A DNA stretch of 64,000 bases from Daejeonella sp. H1SJ63 (GTDB lineage Bacteria > Bacteroidota > Bacteroidia > Sphingobacteriales > Sphingobacteriaceae): positions 496,001 through 560,000 of the forward strand of contig NZ_JARKMZ010000028.1 in assembly GCF_029360775.1 (NCBI RefSeq). The letters are read 5' to 3'. The notes beneath the pieces were generated by a model. The model saw only the letters and a list, made by a program, of their open reading frames with translations, had not been told where the DNA came from and ran no database searches. This document shows, one piece after another, positions 19,250 through 28,629 of the stretch. The translations under genes were made by a program, and so were the position numbers. Numbering within the stretch: position 1 is the first letter of the stretch; each line of letters opens with the position of its first letter.

Positions 19250-19807
19250 ATGGCCACATATGCAGCATATTCTGATATTGAGTTGCTCGATCTGTTAAGA
19301 TCAGGTGATAAGGCTGCATTTTCTGAAATATATAACAGGTACTGGAAAAAGATATTTACTGTTGCAGCAAATAAAATTGGTCAGTTAGAAGAAGCTGAAG
19401 AGATTGTTCAGGAAATATTTATATCTATGTGGAACAGACGTGAAAGCATCTTTATCACAACCTCTTTGAATGCTTATCTTGCTGTTTCTGTGAAATACAG
19501 AGTTATTAAGGTTCTTGCTAAGCGTAATTTGTATAATAAATTTGCTGATCATAGTCTCAGTATTTTGCCTCAGTCTGATAACTCCACACAGGACTGGCTG
19601 GAATTTGAAGAATTAAAATCACGTCTTGCAGTTCTTGTTACCCAACTTCCCGATAAATGTAGATTAGTTTATAAACTTAGCCGGGAGGAAGGAATGTCGC
19701 AAAAGCAAATCGCAGAGGAGTTTGGTATCTCTGAAAAAACGGTTGAAGCCCATATTGGAAAGGCTCTTAAACATTTAAGAACAGGTTTGGGACAGATATT
19801 TTTATAA
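19250..19807 (+). CDS. ECF sigma factor (FecI-like, RpoE family)
   Basis: A 185-residue ECF sigma from ATG 19250 (MATYAAYSDIELLDLLRSGD). The frame can extend upstream to a TTG at 19184, but that adds a hydrophobic stretch not expected in a sigma factor, so I reject it. Region 2 (AAFSEIYNRYWKKIFTVA... EEAEEIVQEIFISMWNRR) and region 4 (LPDKCRLVYKLSREEGMSQKQIAEEFGISEKTVEAHIGKAL, split here by the reader) are clear. It pairs with the FecR gene 71 bases downstream. In this phylum such pairs respond to a SusC with an STN domain, here the one at 21238. Target promoters probably include this locus. Confidence 0.93.
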   Translation: MATYAAYSDIELLDLLRSGDKAAFSEIYNRYWKKIFTVAANKIGQLEEAEEIVQEIFISMWNRRESIFITTSLNAYLAVSVKYRVIKVLAKRNLYNKFADHSLSILPQSDNSTQDWLEFEELKSRLAVLVTQLPDKCRLVYKLSREEGMSQKQIAEEFGISEKTVEAHIGKALKHLRTGLGQIFL

Positions 19808-19830
19808 TCCTTAATTTTTTTTTTCTCGCT

Positions 19831-19857
19831 GACTAAGGGATAGGGTCTTATTGAAGG
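19831..19857 (+). promoter_or_regulatory. GACTAAGGGATAG element in front of FecR
   Basis: GACTAAGGGATAGGGTCTTA resembles the element at 52226-52255, which also lies between an ECF sigma and its FecR (GACTAGGGGATACCTTATT). It is 33 bases before the FecR start, against 37 there. It may be a promoter or operator element for the anti-sigma gene. No function is demonstrated. Confidence 0.4.
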
Positions 19858-19878
19858 ACTTACTATAAAACCCTATTA

Positions 19879-21126
19879 ATGGAATCTTTACGTTCAGAAG
19901 AAAGATATCAGGAACTGGCAGCTAAATGGCTGAATAATACCATAAGTTCTTCAGAGGCAGAAGAGTTTGCTCAATGGTATAATTCTGCTCAAACTGATGA
20001 AATCAGTTTGCCTGATGACTATGCAGCCAACGAAGATGCCTTAAAATCAAGAATATTTGATGTAATCAATGAGCATATTTCCCCTGTGGAAATGGTGTCA
20101 GGCAATAATTTCCGTAAGTGGTACGCAGCAGCGGCCGTTATAACCGTCCTTTTAGCTGCAGGTCTGTATTTTTATTCAGATAAGCCCAATGTTCAGAATC
20201 TGGTATCAGAACCTGTAAAAGTTGAATCTTTCAAATCTGAAAAGTCCCTGATAATTACCAAAAAATCTGAAAAAAATGTTGACTTGATTACTCAGAGGGA
20301 TATTGAACCCGGAGAGGATAAAGCAATACTGATTTTGGGTGATGGAACGAAGATCATTCTTGATGATGCTCAGAATGGTATACTGGCTAATCAGGGTGGA
20401 AACAGTGTACTAAAAGCTGCAGAAGGAGAACTTATTTATTCATTTACCGAAGAGTTAGTCGCTAAGTCTGCAGATAAATCTGCTGAACAGATTATTTATA
20501 ACACGATTGAAACACCAAAAGGAGGAAAATTTCAGGTCAGACTTCCGGATGGAAGTAAAGTCTGGTTGAATGCTGCTTCATCACTTCGTTTTCCTACAAA
20601 TTTTGCAGCATCTAAAAGACAGGTAGAACTGAAAGGGGAGGCCTACTTTGAGGTGGCACATGACGAATCCAAGTTATTTGAAGTGAATACCCGTAATCAG
20701 ATTGTTCAGGTTCTTGGTACTCATTTCAATATTAATGCATATGCTGATGAACCATCTGTAAACACTACTTTACTTGAAGGCAGTGTCAGAGTTTCTGATG
20801 TACGTACTAATATCTCTCAGTTGCTGAAGCCCGGCGAACAATCGCAGCTAACTGAACGTATTGAAGTAGTCAATGTAAAAAATACAGCCGAAGCAGTTGC
20901 CTGGAAAGAAGGGTATTTCCAATTCAATGAAGCTGATATAGAAACTGTGATGCGGCAAATTGAACGTTGGTACGATGTAACAGTGAGATATGAAGGTGAA
21001 ATTCCTCTTTATCGTTTCGGAGGGGAAATAGAAAGAAGTTTAAGCCTTTTGCAGGTTCTTAAAATATTGGAAAAAACAAAAGTTCATTTTCGTTTAGAGG
21101 GAAGGGAGGTTATAGTTATGCCCTGA
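19879..21126 (+). CDS. FecR-family anti-sigma factor
   Basis: A 415-residue single-pass inner-membrane regulator. The N-terminal cytoplasmic part (1-79) should bind the ECF sigma. One membrane helix is at about 83-103 (KWYAAAAVITVLLAAGLYFY). The periplasmic FecR domain follows with NTIETPKGGKFQVRLPDG, SKVWLNAASSLRFP, GEAYFEVAHD and LGTHFNINAY. The C-terminal part (about 330-415) is the secretin-like/DUF4974 region (ETVMRQIERWYDVTVRYEGE). It would receive a signal from the STN domain of the SusC encoded next and release or degrade to free the sigma. An imperfect hairpin lies between this gene and that SusC. Confidence 0.94.
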   Translation: MESLRSEERYQELAAKWLNNTISSSEAEEFAQWYNSAQTDEISLPDDYAANEDALKSRIFDVINEHISPVEMVSGNNFRKWYAAAAVITVLLAAGLYFYSDKPNVQNLVSEPVKVESFKSEKSLIITKKSEKNVDLITQRDIEPGEDKAILILGDGTKIILDDAQNGILANQGGNSVLKAAEGELIYSFTEELVAKSADKSAEQIIYNTIETPKGGKFQVRLPDGSKVWLNAASSLRFPTNFAASKRQVELKGEAYFEVAHDESKLFEVNTRNQIVQVLGTHFNINAYADEPSVNTTLLEGSVRVSDVRTNISQLLKPGEQSQLTERIEVVNVKNTAEAVAWKEGYFQFNEADIETVMRQIERWYDVTVRYEGEIPLYRFGGEIERSLSLLQVLKILEKTKVHFRLEGREVIVMP

Positions 21127-21148
21127 CCCATACGAAAGAAAAAACAAA

Positions 21149-21172
21149 CCAGAAGCGTTGCAGCGCCTCTGG
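21149..21172 (+). terminator. Imperfect hairpin between FecR and SusC (possible attenuator)
   Basis: CCAGAAGCG / CGCCTCTGG pairs with one A-C mismatch around a 6-base loop, followed by TCAATGTTTTG. It could be a weak terminator that lets SusC expression differ from FecR. The other FecR-SusC gap also has a hairpin (53596-53619). Confidence 0.45.
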
Positions 21173-21237
21173 TCAATGTTTTGAATTAAATAAAACTTGA
21201 CACACAAACCTTATTCATTAACAAAACAAACAAATGT

Positions 21238-24200
21238 ATGAATTCTCTAATTAAAAAGGGGTATTGTATAAGCAATACTCAGGCTGAAGTCTGTCTTTTT
21301 TCAGATTCGCTAAGTGATAGAGAGCAACATCGGATTGCATCCAGATCCGCTAAATTGTCGCTTTACAAACAATTAGGACGTATTATGAGATTGACGTTCA
21401 TTTTAATCATGATTACTTTGATGAATGTCTATTCAAATGGCTATTCACAAAAAGTAACTTTGGTAGGAAAACATGCCCCGCTTGAAGAGTTTTTTTCAAC
21501 GATCAAGCAGCAGACGGGTTATGTGTTCTTTTATGATTTAAATCTGTTAAAAACTGCAAAGCCGGTAACACTTAAAGTTGTTGATACTGAGTTGTCGCAG
21601 GTTCTTGATCTTCTTTTTGAAGACCAGCCTCTTGATTATAGCATTGAGAACAAAACCATTGTAATCAGTGAAAAAATGTCGGTTAAAGAAAGGAAGGCAT
21701 TAAAAAACGCTCCTTTTATGCTGATGGATATCAGAGGAAAAGTAGTTGATTCAAAAGGGGAGTCGCTGCCCGGAGTTAGCGTTAGGGTAAAAGGTACAGC
21801 AGTAGGTACGACTACTGATGTGCAGGGTAACTTCTCTTTGAATGCCCCAGATAACGGAACTCTTATATTTAGCTATATCGGTTACATCGGTCAGGAGGTT
21901 TCAGTAAACGGAAGGACTTCGATAAACATAACCCTTCTTGAAGATTCGCAGGTTCTGGGTGAAGTTGTGGTAACAGCACTTGGTATCGAAAGAGAATCTA
22001 AATCATTGACTTATGCAGCTCAGACAATAAAGGCTGATGCTTTAAATCAGGCTAAAGAAACCAATCTGATAAATTCACTTCAAGGTAAAGTTGCCGGTGT
22101 TACAATTACCAAAAATGCTACAGGACCAGGAAGTTCTTCAAAAGTTTTGCTTCGTGGCAGCAGGTCAATTTTTGGTAATAATCAACCCCTTTATGTGATT
22201 GATGGCGTACCAATGGATAATACCAGCCGTGAGCAGGGTACAGGTGGTACACATGGCGGCCGTGATGGTGGTGATGGTATCGGAATGCTGAACAGCGATG
22301 ATATCGAATCAATGACCATCCTTAAAGGTGCTTCTGCAGCTGCTTTGTATGGTAGCCAGGGGCAAAATGGTGCGATCATTATTACTACCAAAAGGGGTAA
22401 AGCAGGTAAAATTACGGTTGATTATACTGGAAATACTACCATCGACAGACCGTTTATTTTGCCGGATGTTCAGTCTGACTATGGACAGGGAGCCGGAGGA
22501 GTATTTAATGCAAATTCTGAAACCAGCTGGGGGCCAAAAATTACCGGACAGACCATTACTTTATGGAATGGCAAGCAAATGTCTATGCAGGGACAGCCCG
22601 ATCGCATTAAAGATTTTTATCGTGATGGGTCAAGCTTAACCAACACCATTGGAATCAGCGGTGGCGGTGAGAAAATGCAAACCTATTTCTCTTATGGAAA
22701 TAATCAGGCTAACGGTATTCTACGTAATCATACATTAGACCGCCATAATTTTGATTTTAAGATCGGCAATACTATTTCAGATAAACTTTCATTCTTTTCA
22801 AAACTAAGCTATATTGTTGAAGATGTTGATAATAAGCCATTTACAGGTGAAAGGAATGATGCAACAGGTAGTATTTATCACGCTCCTGCATCTATTCCAC
22901 TTAGTGAAATGCAGAATTTCGAATATACTGATGCTTTAGGGAATCTTAGACAGAGTTATTGGAATCCGGGCTCAATATACCTGTCAAATCCTTATTGGAA
23001 AATGAACAGACAGTTGTTCTTTGAGCAAAAGCGCCGTCTTATTGGCCTGGTATCAGCAAAATATAAGTTTAACAGCTGGTTAGATTTTCAGGTTCGCGGA
23101 AGCTTAGACAGAACAGATGAGAATACTGAAGAGAAGATGTATAATGATTCGTACGAACTTTCCGGAAACGGCAGCGTCTATAATCTTTTTGCAGGAAACA
23201 GAAGAGCCACAAACCTTGATGCATTATTGTCTTTCAGAAGAGACATTGCCAAAAATTTTAATTTGACAGGATATTTGGGAGGATCCATTCAGGAAACTAA
23301 ATATGAATCAGTGGGTACCATTGCCAACGGACTGAATAAACTTGACTTTTTCTTCATGTCTAATGCAAAAAATCCAAGAACAACCAATGTGATTGGCAGA
23401 ACCCCTCAGGTTCAATCTTTGTATGCAACAACCACATTATCCTACAAAGATTACTTATACCTTGATTTAACTGCCAGAAATGACTGGTCATCTGCACTGC
23501 CTAAAGAAAATCAATCATATTTCTATCCTTCTGTTGGTTTGACTGCTATTGTAACTGATATGATTGACCTGCCTTCATGGGTTTCATATGGTAAAGCGAG
23601 AGTAACTCTGGCAAATGCCGGTTACGGTGGTCAACAATATTTAACCGATAACTATTTTTCAGTTGGTGCCGGCGGAACAATTAATACTCCAGGCACCCGA
23701 TCATTGGGTAATTACAAACCGGAACTTACTTCTTCATTTGAAGCTGGTTTAGACTGGAGGTTCTTTACCAACCGGCTTGGTTTGGATATTACCTATTATA
23801 GAAGTGAGACAAAAAATCAGCTGATTTCCTTAGCAGTTCCTAATGCTACGCTCTTTAGTGCTCAGTATATCAATGCCGGATTGATTCGGAATAGTGGTGT
23901 TGAATTTATGCTGAATGGCACACCGGTCAGAAAAAAGAACTTTTCGTGGGATATGATGTTCAATTTTTCTAAAAACGTAAATAAAGTTGTTGAATTATCG
24001 CCAAGACTGAAAACTGCAGTTTTGGGGGATGACAGACAGGTTCTTGAAACGGTTGAAGAGGGTAAGAGCTATGGTACTATGTATATGGCAGAATGGAAAA
24101 AGGATGCGCAGGGCAGAAGAATTGTAAATGCGAATGGTGTGCCTGTAGTTACAGCCAAAACAGCTTATGCAGGAAATTATAATCCCAACTATATGCTGGG

Positions 24201-24705
24201 CGTAAGCAATTCTTTTACTTTCAAAGATCTTTCACTTAGTTTCCTGCTTGATTACAGAAATGGCGGTACAGTGGTAGCAGGTACTTTAGCTGCAATGGAT
24301 GCCAGCGGTAACTCTAAATCTTCTCTTTGGGGCAGAGATGGTGGGATTGTATTAGATGCCTATACCGATGCAGGTGTGAAAAATACAAAATCTATTACTG
24401 CTGAAACTTACTGGCAATCATTAGGTAACAGAACTCCTGTTAAAGATTTCTATGCTTTTTCTGCGACAAATCTTAGACTCAGAGAGGTTGTTTTGGGTTA
24501 TAAAATACCTAATCAGCTTGTTAGAAAAACCGGATTTATTCAGAATGCGAGATTATCTCTGGTAGGAAGAAATCTGTTCTTCCTGAAGAAATATGCTCCT
24601 TATGATCCTGAAATTGCAACGGCTATGACCAATAGAGGTGGTATGGAATATTCTTCCTTGCCAACCACCCGAAACATTGGTCTGAGTCTGAATGCATCTT
24701 TCTAA
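21238..24705 (+). CDS. SusC/RagA-type TonB-dependent transducer with STN domain
   Basis: A 1155-residue outer-membrane transporter. Residues 1-49 precede the apparent signal peptide (MRLTFILIMITLMNVYSNGYSQ). Next comes an STN signalling domain (about 72-125, LEEFFSTIKQQTGYVFFYD), a carboxypeptidase-like repeat (about 164-245), the TonB plug (SGEVVVTALGIERES-like start to TILKGASAAALYGSQGQNGA) and the barrel ending IGLSLNASF. The STN domain should contact the periplasmic part of FecR, linking substrate arrival to the ECF sigma. SusD follows after 62 bases, then the two DUF59-type proteins, so their substrate is probably what this transporter imports. Confidence 0.95.
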   Translation: MNSLIKKGYCISNTQAEVCLFSDSLSDREQHRIASRSAKLSLYKQLGRIMRLTFILIMITLMNVYSNGYSQKVTLVGKHAPLEEFFSTIKQQTGYVFFYDLNLLKTAKPVTLKVVDTELSQVLDLLFEDQPLDYSIENKTIVISEKMSVKERKALKNAPFMLMDIRGKVVDSKGESLPGVSVRVKGTAVGTTTDVQGNFSLNAPDNGTLIFSYIGYIGQEVSVNGRTSINITLLEDSQVLGEVVVTALGIERESKSLTYAAQTIKADALNQAKETNLINSLQGKVAGVTITKNATGPGSSSKVLLRGSRSIFGNNQPLYVIDGVPMDNTSREQGTGGTHGGRDGGDGIGMLNSDDIESMTILKGASAAALYGSQGQNGAIIITTKRGKAGKITVDYTGNTTIDRPFILPDVQSDYGQGAGGVFNANSETSWGPKITGQTITLWNGKQMSMQGQPDRIKDFYRDGSSLTNTIGISGGGEKMQTYFSYGNNQANGILRNHTLDRHNFDFKIGNTISDKLSFFSKLSYIVEDVDNKPFTGERNDATGSIYHAPASIPLSEMQNFEYTDALGNLRQSYWNPGSIYLSNPYWKMNRQLFFEQKRRLIGLVSAKYKFNSWLDFQVRGSLDRTDENTEEKMYNDSYELSGNGSVYNLFAGNRRATNLDALLSFRRDIAKNFNLTGYLGGSIQETKYESVGTIANGLNKLDFFFMSNAKNPRTTNVIGRTPQVQSLYATTTLSYKDYLYLDLTARNDWSSALPKENQSYFYPSVGLTAIVTDMIDLPSWVSYGKARVTLANAGYGGQQYLTDNYFSVGAGGTINTPGTRSLGNYKPELTSSFEAGLDWRFFTNRLGLDITYYRSETKNQLISLAVPNATLFSAQYINAGLIRNSGVEFMLNGTPVRKKNFSWDMMFNFSKNVNKVVELSPRLKTAVLGDDRQVLETVEEGKSYGTMYMAEWKKDAQGRRIVNANGVPVVTAKTAYAGNYNPNYMLGVSNSFTFKDLSLSFLLDYRNGGTVVAGTLAAMDASGNSKSSLWGRDGGIVLDAYTDAGVKNTKSITAETYWQSLGNRTPVKDFYAFSATNLRLREVVLGYKIPNQLVRKTGFIQNARLSLVGRNLFFLKKYAPYDPEIATAMTNRGGMEYSSLPTTRNIGLSLNASF

Positions 24706-24767
24706 ATGCAAAGATAGTTGCAATATCAAAACGTGTAAATATTAGTATTAATATTAAACTAAATACA

Positions 24768-26330
24768 ATGAAATCTCAAAAATCATTATATAGAAAATGG
24801 GCCAGCAGGGTGATGCTTTTAATAGCTCCCATGCTTATACTGACTGCCTGTACCAAAAATTTCGAGGAAATAAATACCAATCCCTCCGGATTAAAGGAGC
24901 TGACTGCGCCAGACTTGCGCAGTCTATTCCCGGGAGCTTTGGTTACCGGATTAGGAGCTAGTTATAACGAAACTACTATGCTTTTATTTGCCGGGGTATA
25001 TTCACAGCATTTTGCAGGTACCAATCCTGCTCAGGAATCGCATCGTTATGTAATTGTACAAAGATGGATGGATATCTGGCCAGGTACCTATGTGAGTACA
25101 ATGCCTAAACTTGTTAATATCATTGAAGCTACCAAGGGTGGAAAAGAACCCTCAATGAATGCAGTGGCCAGAATGTGGAAAGTATATGCTTTTATGCGTT
25201 TGACAGACTATTTTGGTCCGATTCCTTATTCTAAAATTGGAAAAGATACTACAGTTGTGAATTATGACGATCAAAAGAGTATCTATTTTGATTTCTTTAA
25301 AGAACTCGACGAAGCCACAAATGATCTGAAAAACAATTTGGCAAAACCTTCATTTGCAACGAAAGATCTGATCTATAACGGAGATAATGCCAAATGGCTT
25401 AAGTTCGGAAATACCCTTCGTTTACGTTTAGCATTGCGCATTTCTGATGTTGAGCCGGCTAAAGCAAAATTAGAAGCTGAAAAGGCATTTGCAGGAGGTG
25501 TTATGACTGAAGTTGCTGACGGAGCTTTTTTCAAAACTTCGGCTGATTTTCCACATGGACTGAACAATTTCATGGGTAGGAACGGTTCAAGGATGAGTAC
25601 TTCAATGGAGAGCTTACTGGTGGGATACAATGATCCGAGATTACCAAAATTATGGAGCCCTGCTTTGAGTGACGGTAAATTTCACGGTGTAAGAAATGGT
25701 ATGTCTGTGGCTCAGCAGAATATGCCTCAAAATAGTATTAACAGTAACTCAGCTGTTGGTCCTAAATATCAGCCTGTTAATATGAATACTACCCCCCAGG
25801 CAGTAATGTACGCTTCTGAAGCTTATTTCCTTAGGGCAGAGGGTGCTTTAAATGGATGGAATATGGGAGGAACTGCTCAATCTTTATATGAAAAGGGCAT
25901 TGAGACCTCTATGCGCGAACATGAAGTTACAGATGCAGCTGCTATTGCTAATTACATTAACGGAACCAGCTTGCCTATTGCACCTGATAATGCATTTCCA
26001 ACACCAGCCTTAACAGATATTCCGGTAAAATTTGCATCTGATCCTGAAAAGCAGCGTGAACAGATCGGTACCCAGAAATGGATTGCACTTTTCCCTGAAT
26101 CTCATGAAGCATGGGCTAGTATCAGAAGATCTGGTTATCCTAAGTTCTACCCTTTGTTGAACTCTCAAAACCCGGATATTGCTCCTGATATGATGATCAG
26201 GAGAATATCATTTCTTGACAGGGAGATTATCGCAAACGGTGTTGCTGTAAAGGCAGCAGTTCCATTATTGGGAGGTGGACCGGATAATGTGGCTACACGT
26301 TTGTGGTGGGATAAATCCAAATCAAAATAA
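24768..26330 (+). CDS. SusD-like (SusD-like_2 type) surface lipoprotein
   Basis: A 520-residue lipoprotein; signal with lipobox LTAC (Cys about 28), then NFEEINTNPSG. Family landmarks include LTDYFGPIPYSKIG, WLKFGNTLRLRLALRISDVEPAKAK, YFLRAEGALNGWNMGGTAQ and WASIRRSGYPKFYP, ending RLWWDKSKSK. It should act as the surface substrate-binding partner of the SusC at 21238. Hairpins lie at about 26333-26346 and 26382-26407 in the following 210-base gap, which may reduce read-through into the downstream enzymes. It is more divergent from the cassette A/B SusDs than those are from each other. Confidence 0.95.
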   Translation: MKSQKSLYRKWASRVMLLIAPMLILTACTKNFEEINTNPSGLKELTAPDLRSLFPGALVTGLGASYNETTMLLFAGVYSQHFAGTNPAQESHRYVIVQRWMDIWPGTYVSTMPKLVNIIEATKGGKEPSMNAVARMWKVYAFMRLTDYFGPIPYSKIGKDTTVVNYDDQKSIYFDFFKELDEATNDLKNNLAKPSFATKDLIYNGDNAKWLKFGNTLRLRLALRISDVEPAKAKLEAEKAFAGGVMTEVADGAFFKTSADFPHGLNNFMGRNGSRMSTSMESLLVGYNDPRLPKLWSPALSDGKFHGVRNGMSVAQQNMPQNSINSNSAVGPKYQPVNMNTTPQAVMYASEAYFLRAEGALNGWNMGGTAQSLYEKGIETSMREHEVTDAAAIANYINGTSLPIAPDNAFPTPALTDIPVKFASDPEKQREQIGTQKWIALFPESHEAWASIRRSGYPKFYPLLNSQNPDIAPDMMIRRISFLDREIIANGVAVKAAVPLLGGGPDNVATRLWWDKSKSK

Positions 26331-26381
26331 GCACCTGAAATCAGGTTTGCTTAATATTCTTTAAACATCATCATCATAAAT

Positions 26382-26407
26382 GGCATATCTGCGAAAGCAG
26401 GTATGCC
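26382..26407 (+). terminator. GNRA-capped hairpin after SusD
   Basis: GGCATATCTGC-GAAA-GCAGGTATGCC forms an 11-bp stem with one G-U pair and a GAAA tetraloop. No T-run follows, so it may stabilise a 3' end or act as a processing site more than as an intrinsic terminator. Confidence 0.5.
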
Positions 26408-26540
26408 CTGATTCAGAGCCAAACTTAATGATGTGTCATTGATAAAAAGTAACACCTGGATGGCTTCTGAACTTTAGCTTATGTTGATACATCTCAATTT
26501 TACATTTTCTTTTTGCCTTTAATCCAATAATATTGATTCT

Positions 26541-28574
26541 ATGTTAAACCAAAATGAAACTCTTCCTGCAACCTTGAATTCTGACTATGCCGGATCTAAA
26601 AGAAATCCTGCGTCCTTAAGCCTCTCAGATAATCAAAACGAAGCCTACAGCGCTTCTTTAAATGTTCAACTGAAACGAAGAAAATTTTTGGGTATGGGTT
26701 TGTTAGGTGTGGCAGGAATGGCTTTACCCCTGACTTCTAAAAGTGCAGAAAATAGCTCTGTTGAGGATTTTGTAAATCATATCATTACTACAGAAACGGA
26801 TCTTTTCCGGAAACACTCTGATAGTTTTGAAGAAAAAATAAAAATGATTCAGCAGGCCTGGGCTGAAAAAGATTACAGATTAGTCAGGTCGTTAACAGAA
26901 TCAATCAGAAATACCGGAATTCAGGCTCAGAATGAATATGAAGATCCGGGGAAACCACTCCTGAATGGCAATCAGTTCGGAACTGTTGCAACACTTCCTG
27001 CGCTCTGGAGAGCATGGGCCAAAGGCTGGAAATATTATAAACTTGTTGGAGTTGAAGAAAGTGAAGGAGTCCCAAGGCAATCAGAACCTATGGAAGTTCT
27101 ATTGGGATTTCGATCAGATCAGGTTACCTCACTTGCCCGTGAAATTCGTGTTGCTGAGGTTAATAATGGTGTGCTCAGAGAGGTTACCTCTCAGGTGTAT
27201 GGAGTTCTGAGAAGAGGATCTGAAAGATTATGCAGGGTGATGTTTCTTGCTGATAATAAAGGGGGTGAGAAGCGTCAGTATCTTGTGTTTTATGGTAATC
27301 CCGATGCTGAACTGCCTGAGTATATCACAGACCTGGAAGTTCGAGGCGAAGGCTATGATCTTGAAATTGAAAATCAGCATTTTATTGCTTACCTGTCTAA
27401 ACAAACCGGTCAGTTGGAAAGAATGCTGATCAAAAGAGAGCACGGCGTTGAATTATATGCAGGTGGGCCGGGACACGGAGAAACTCCATGCATTGATTGG
27501 GCTCATGATTATGTGGCAGAAGATAATTTCATGAAGGTCAGGATTCAATATTGGGGAGAATGCCGCGATTATGAAATTATAAAAGGCCCGATCTGCACAA
27601 TCGTCAGGCGGTGGGGATTTCCGCATTCGGCCCTGCATCCCGTCTATAATCCTTCACGTTTAAATATTGATATTGAATATCGTTTTTATTCCGGACTTCC
27701 TTATTTCCATAAATTCGGTAAGATGAAAGCAATAAAGCAATTTGTTGCAACAGCACTCCGTGATGATGAGTGGGTATTTACCGGGCAGCCATTTACTGGT
27801 AGTTTATGGATGGGGGCCGATGAAAAATTGAAGTTCGGTGAAATTGATGAAGCGAATAAAAATAATGTCGAAGCATTCGGATACTATAACAAAGACTCAA
27901 AGGATTCTTTTGTGGGTCTTTATCTAAAGCACTATGCTGAGTTAATTCCAAATTTTCTTGATTCAGGTCATTCTTTGCTTTATTATAACTGGCACGGTAC
28001 TACATGGTCACGTTATCCGCTTGTACGAAACCAGATTGTACCTGTTGGGGCGGTGTTGCATCAGAAAAATGCCTATGTAACTATTGCATTTACAGAGAAG
28101 GATGGTCCAGGGAAAATTGAGGCTCTCAGAAAAGAGCTATTGAGTCCTATGCTAAGTATGGAGGCCTCTTTGAATTCTTCTTCGGCCAAGGAATCTCATG
28201 GTGTTTTAGCGAAGAAAGGAGAGGCAGGAGATAGTACGATTCCGAAAGCAGTTCTATGGGAAGCTTTGAAAAATTGTATCGATCAGCAGATGTATATTTC
28301 GAATGTGAATCTTGTTGAACTAGGATACATTTATAATCTTTCTGTTCAGGATGGAGTGGTTAAAGTGCTGATGACTATGCCACATAAAGGACGTCCACTT
28401 TCAAGCTTCTTTATCTGGGGATCAAGTGTCGTACATCGTACCGTTTCGAAAACAATTAACGGTGCATTATCAGAAATTCCGGGTGTCCGAAAGGTAGTGG
28501 TAGAACAAACCTGGTATCCTCAGTGGAACTCTAATTTGATGACAGATGAATGCCGTAAGAAGCTGGGTATCTGA
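26541..28574 (+). CDS. Tat-exported protein with C-terminal DUF59/MIP18-like domain (copy 1)
   Basis: A 677-residue protein of unknown function. A twin-arginine signal begins at R46-R47 (KRRKFLGMGLLGVAGMAL) after an unusual 45-residue leader. The body (about 90-540) looks like a beta-rich enzyme domain rich in conserved aromatic and charged motifs (QYLVFYGNPDAELP, GGPGHGETP, DWAHDYV, IVRRWGFPHS, EYRFYSGLPYFHKFG, WHGTTWSRYPL). The C-terminal about 115 residues resemble DUF59/MIP18 (LVELGYIYNLSVQDG, IPGVRKVVVEQTWYPQW). The family's reactive Cys is missing: the loop reads MPHKGRP. The Tat signal implies a folded or cofactor-bearing periplasmic enzyme, perhaps acting on imported polymer. It is a tandem paralogue of the next gene. 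Confidence 0.75.
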   Translation: MLNQNETLPATLNSDYAGSKRNPASLSLSDNQNEAYSASLNVQLKRRKFLGMGLLGVAGMALPLTSKSAENSSVEDFVNHIITTETDLFRKHSDSFEEKIKMIQQAWAEKDYRLVRSLTESIRNTGIQAQNEYEDPGKPLLNGNQFGTVATLPALWRAWAKGWKYYKLVGVEESEGVPRQSEPMEVLLGFRSDQVTSLAREIRVAEVNNGVLREVTSQVYGVLRRGSERLCRVMFLADNKGGEKRQYLVFYGNPDAELPEYITDLEVRGEGYDLEIENQHFIAYLSKQTGQLERMLIKREHGVELYAGGPGHGETPCIDWAHDYVAEDNFMKVRIQYWGECRDYEIIKGPICTIVRRWGFPHSALHPVYNPSRLNIDIEYRFYSGLPYFHKFGKMKAIKQFVATALRDDEWVFTGQPFTGSLWMGADEKLKFGEIDEANKNNVEAFGYYNKDSKDSFVGLYLKHYAELIPNFLDSGHSLLYYNWHGTTWSRYPLVRNQIVPVGAVLHQKNAYVTIAFTEKDGPGKIEALRKELLSPMLSMEASLNSSSAKESHGVLAKKGEAGDSTIPKAVLWEALKNCIDQQMYISNVNLVELGYIYNLSVQDGVVKVLMTMPHKGRPLSSFFIWGSSVVHRTVSKTINGALSEIPGVRKVVVEQTWYPQWNSNLMTDECRKKLGI

Positions 28575-28629
28575 AAATTGATTCTTATTTTCAACAAACC
28601 TGACCTTTAAAAAACACTTATCTTAAAAA

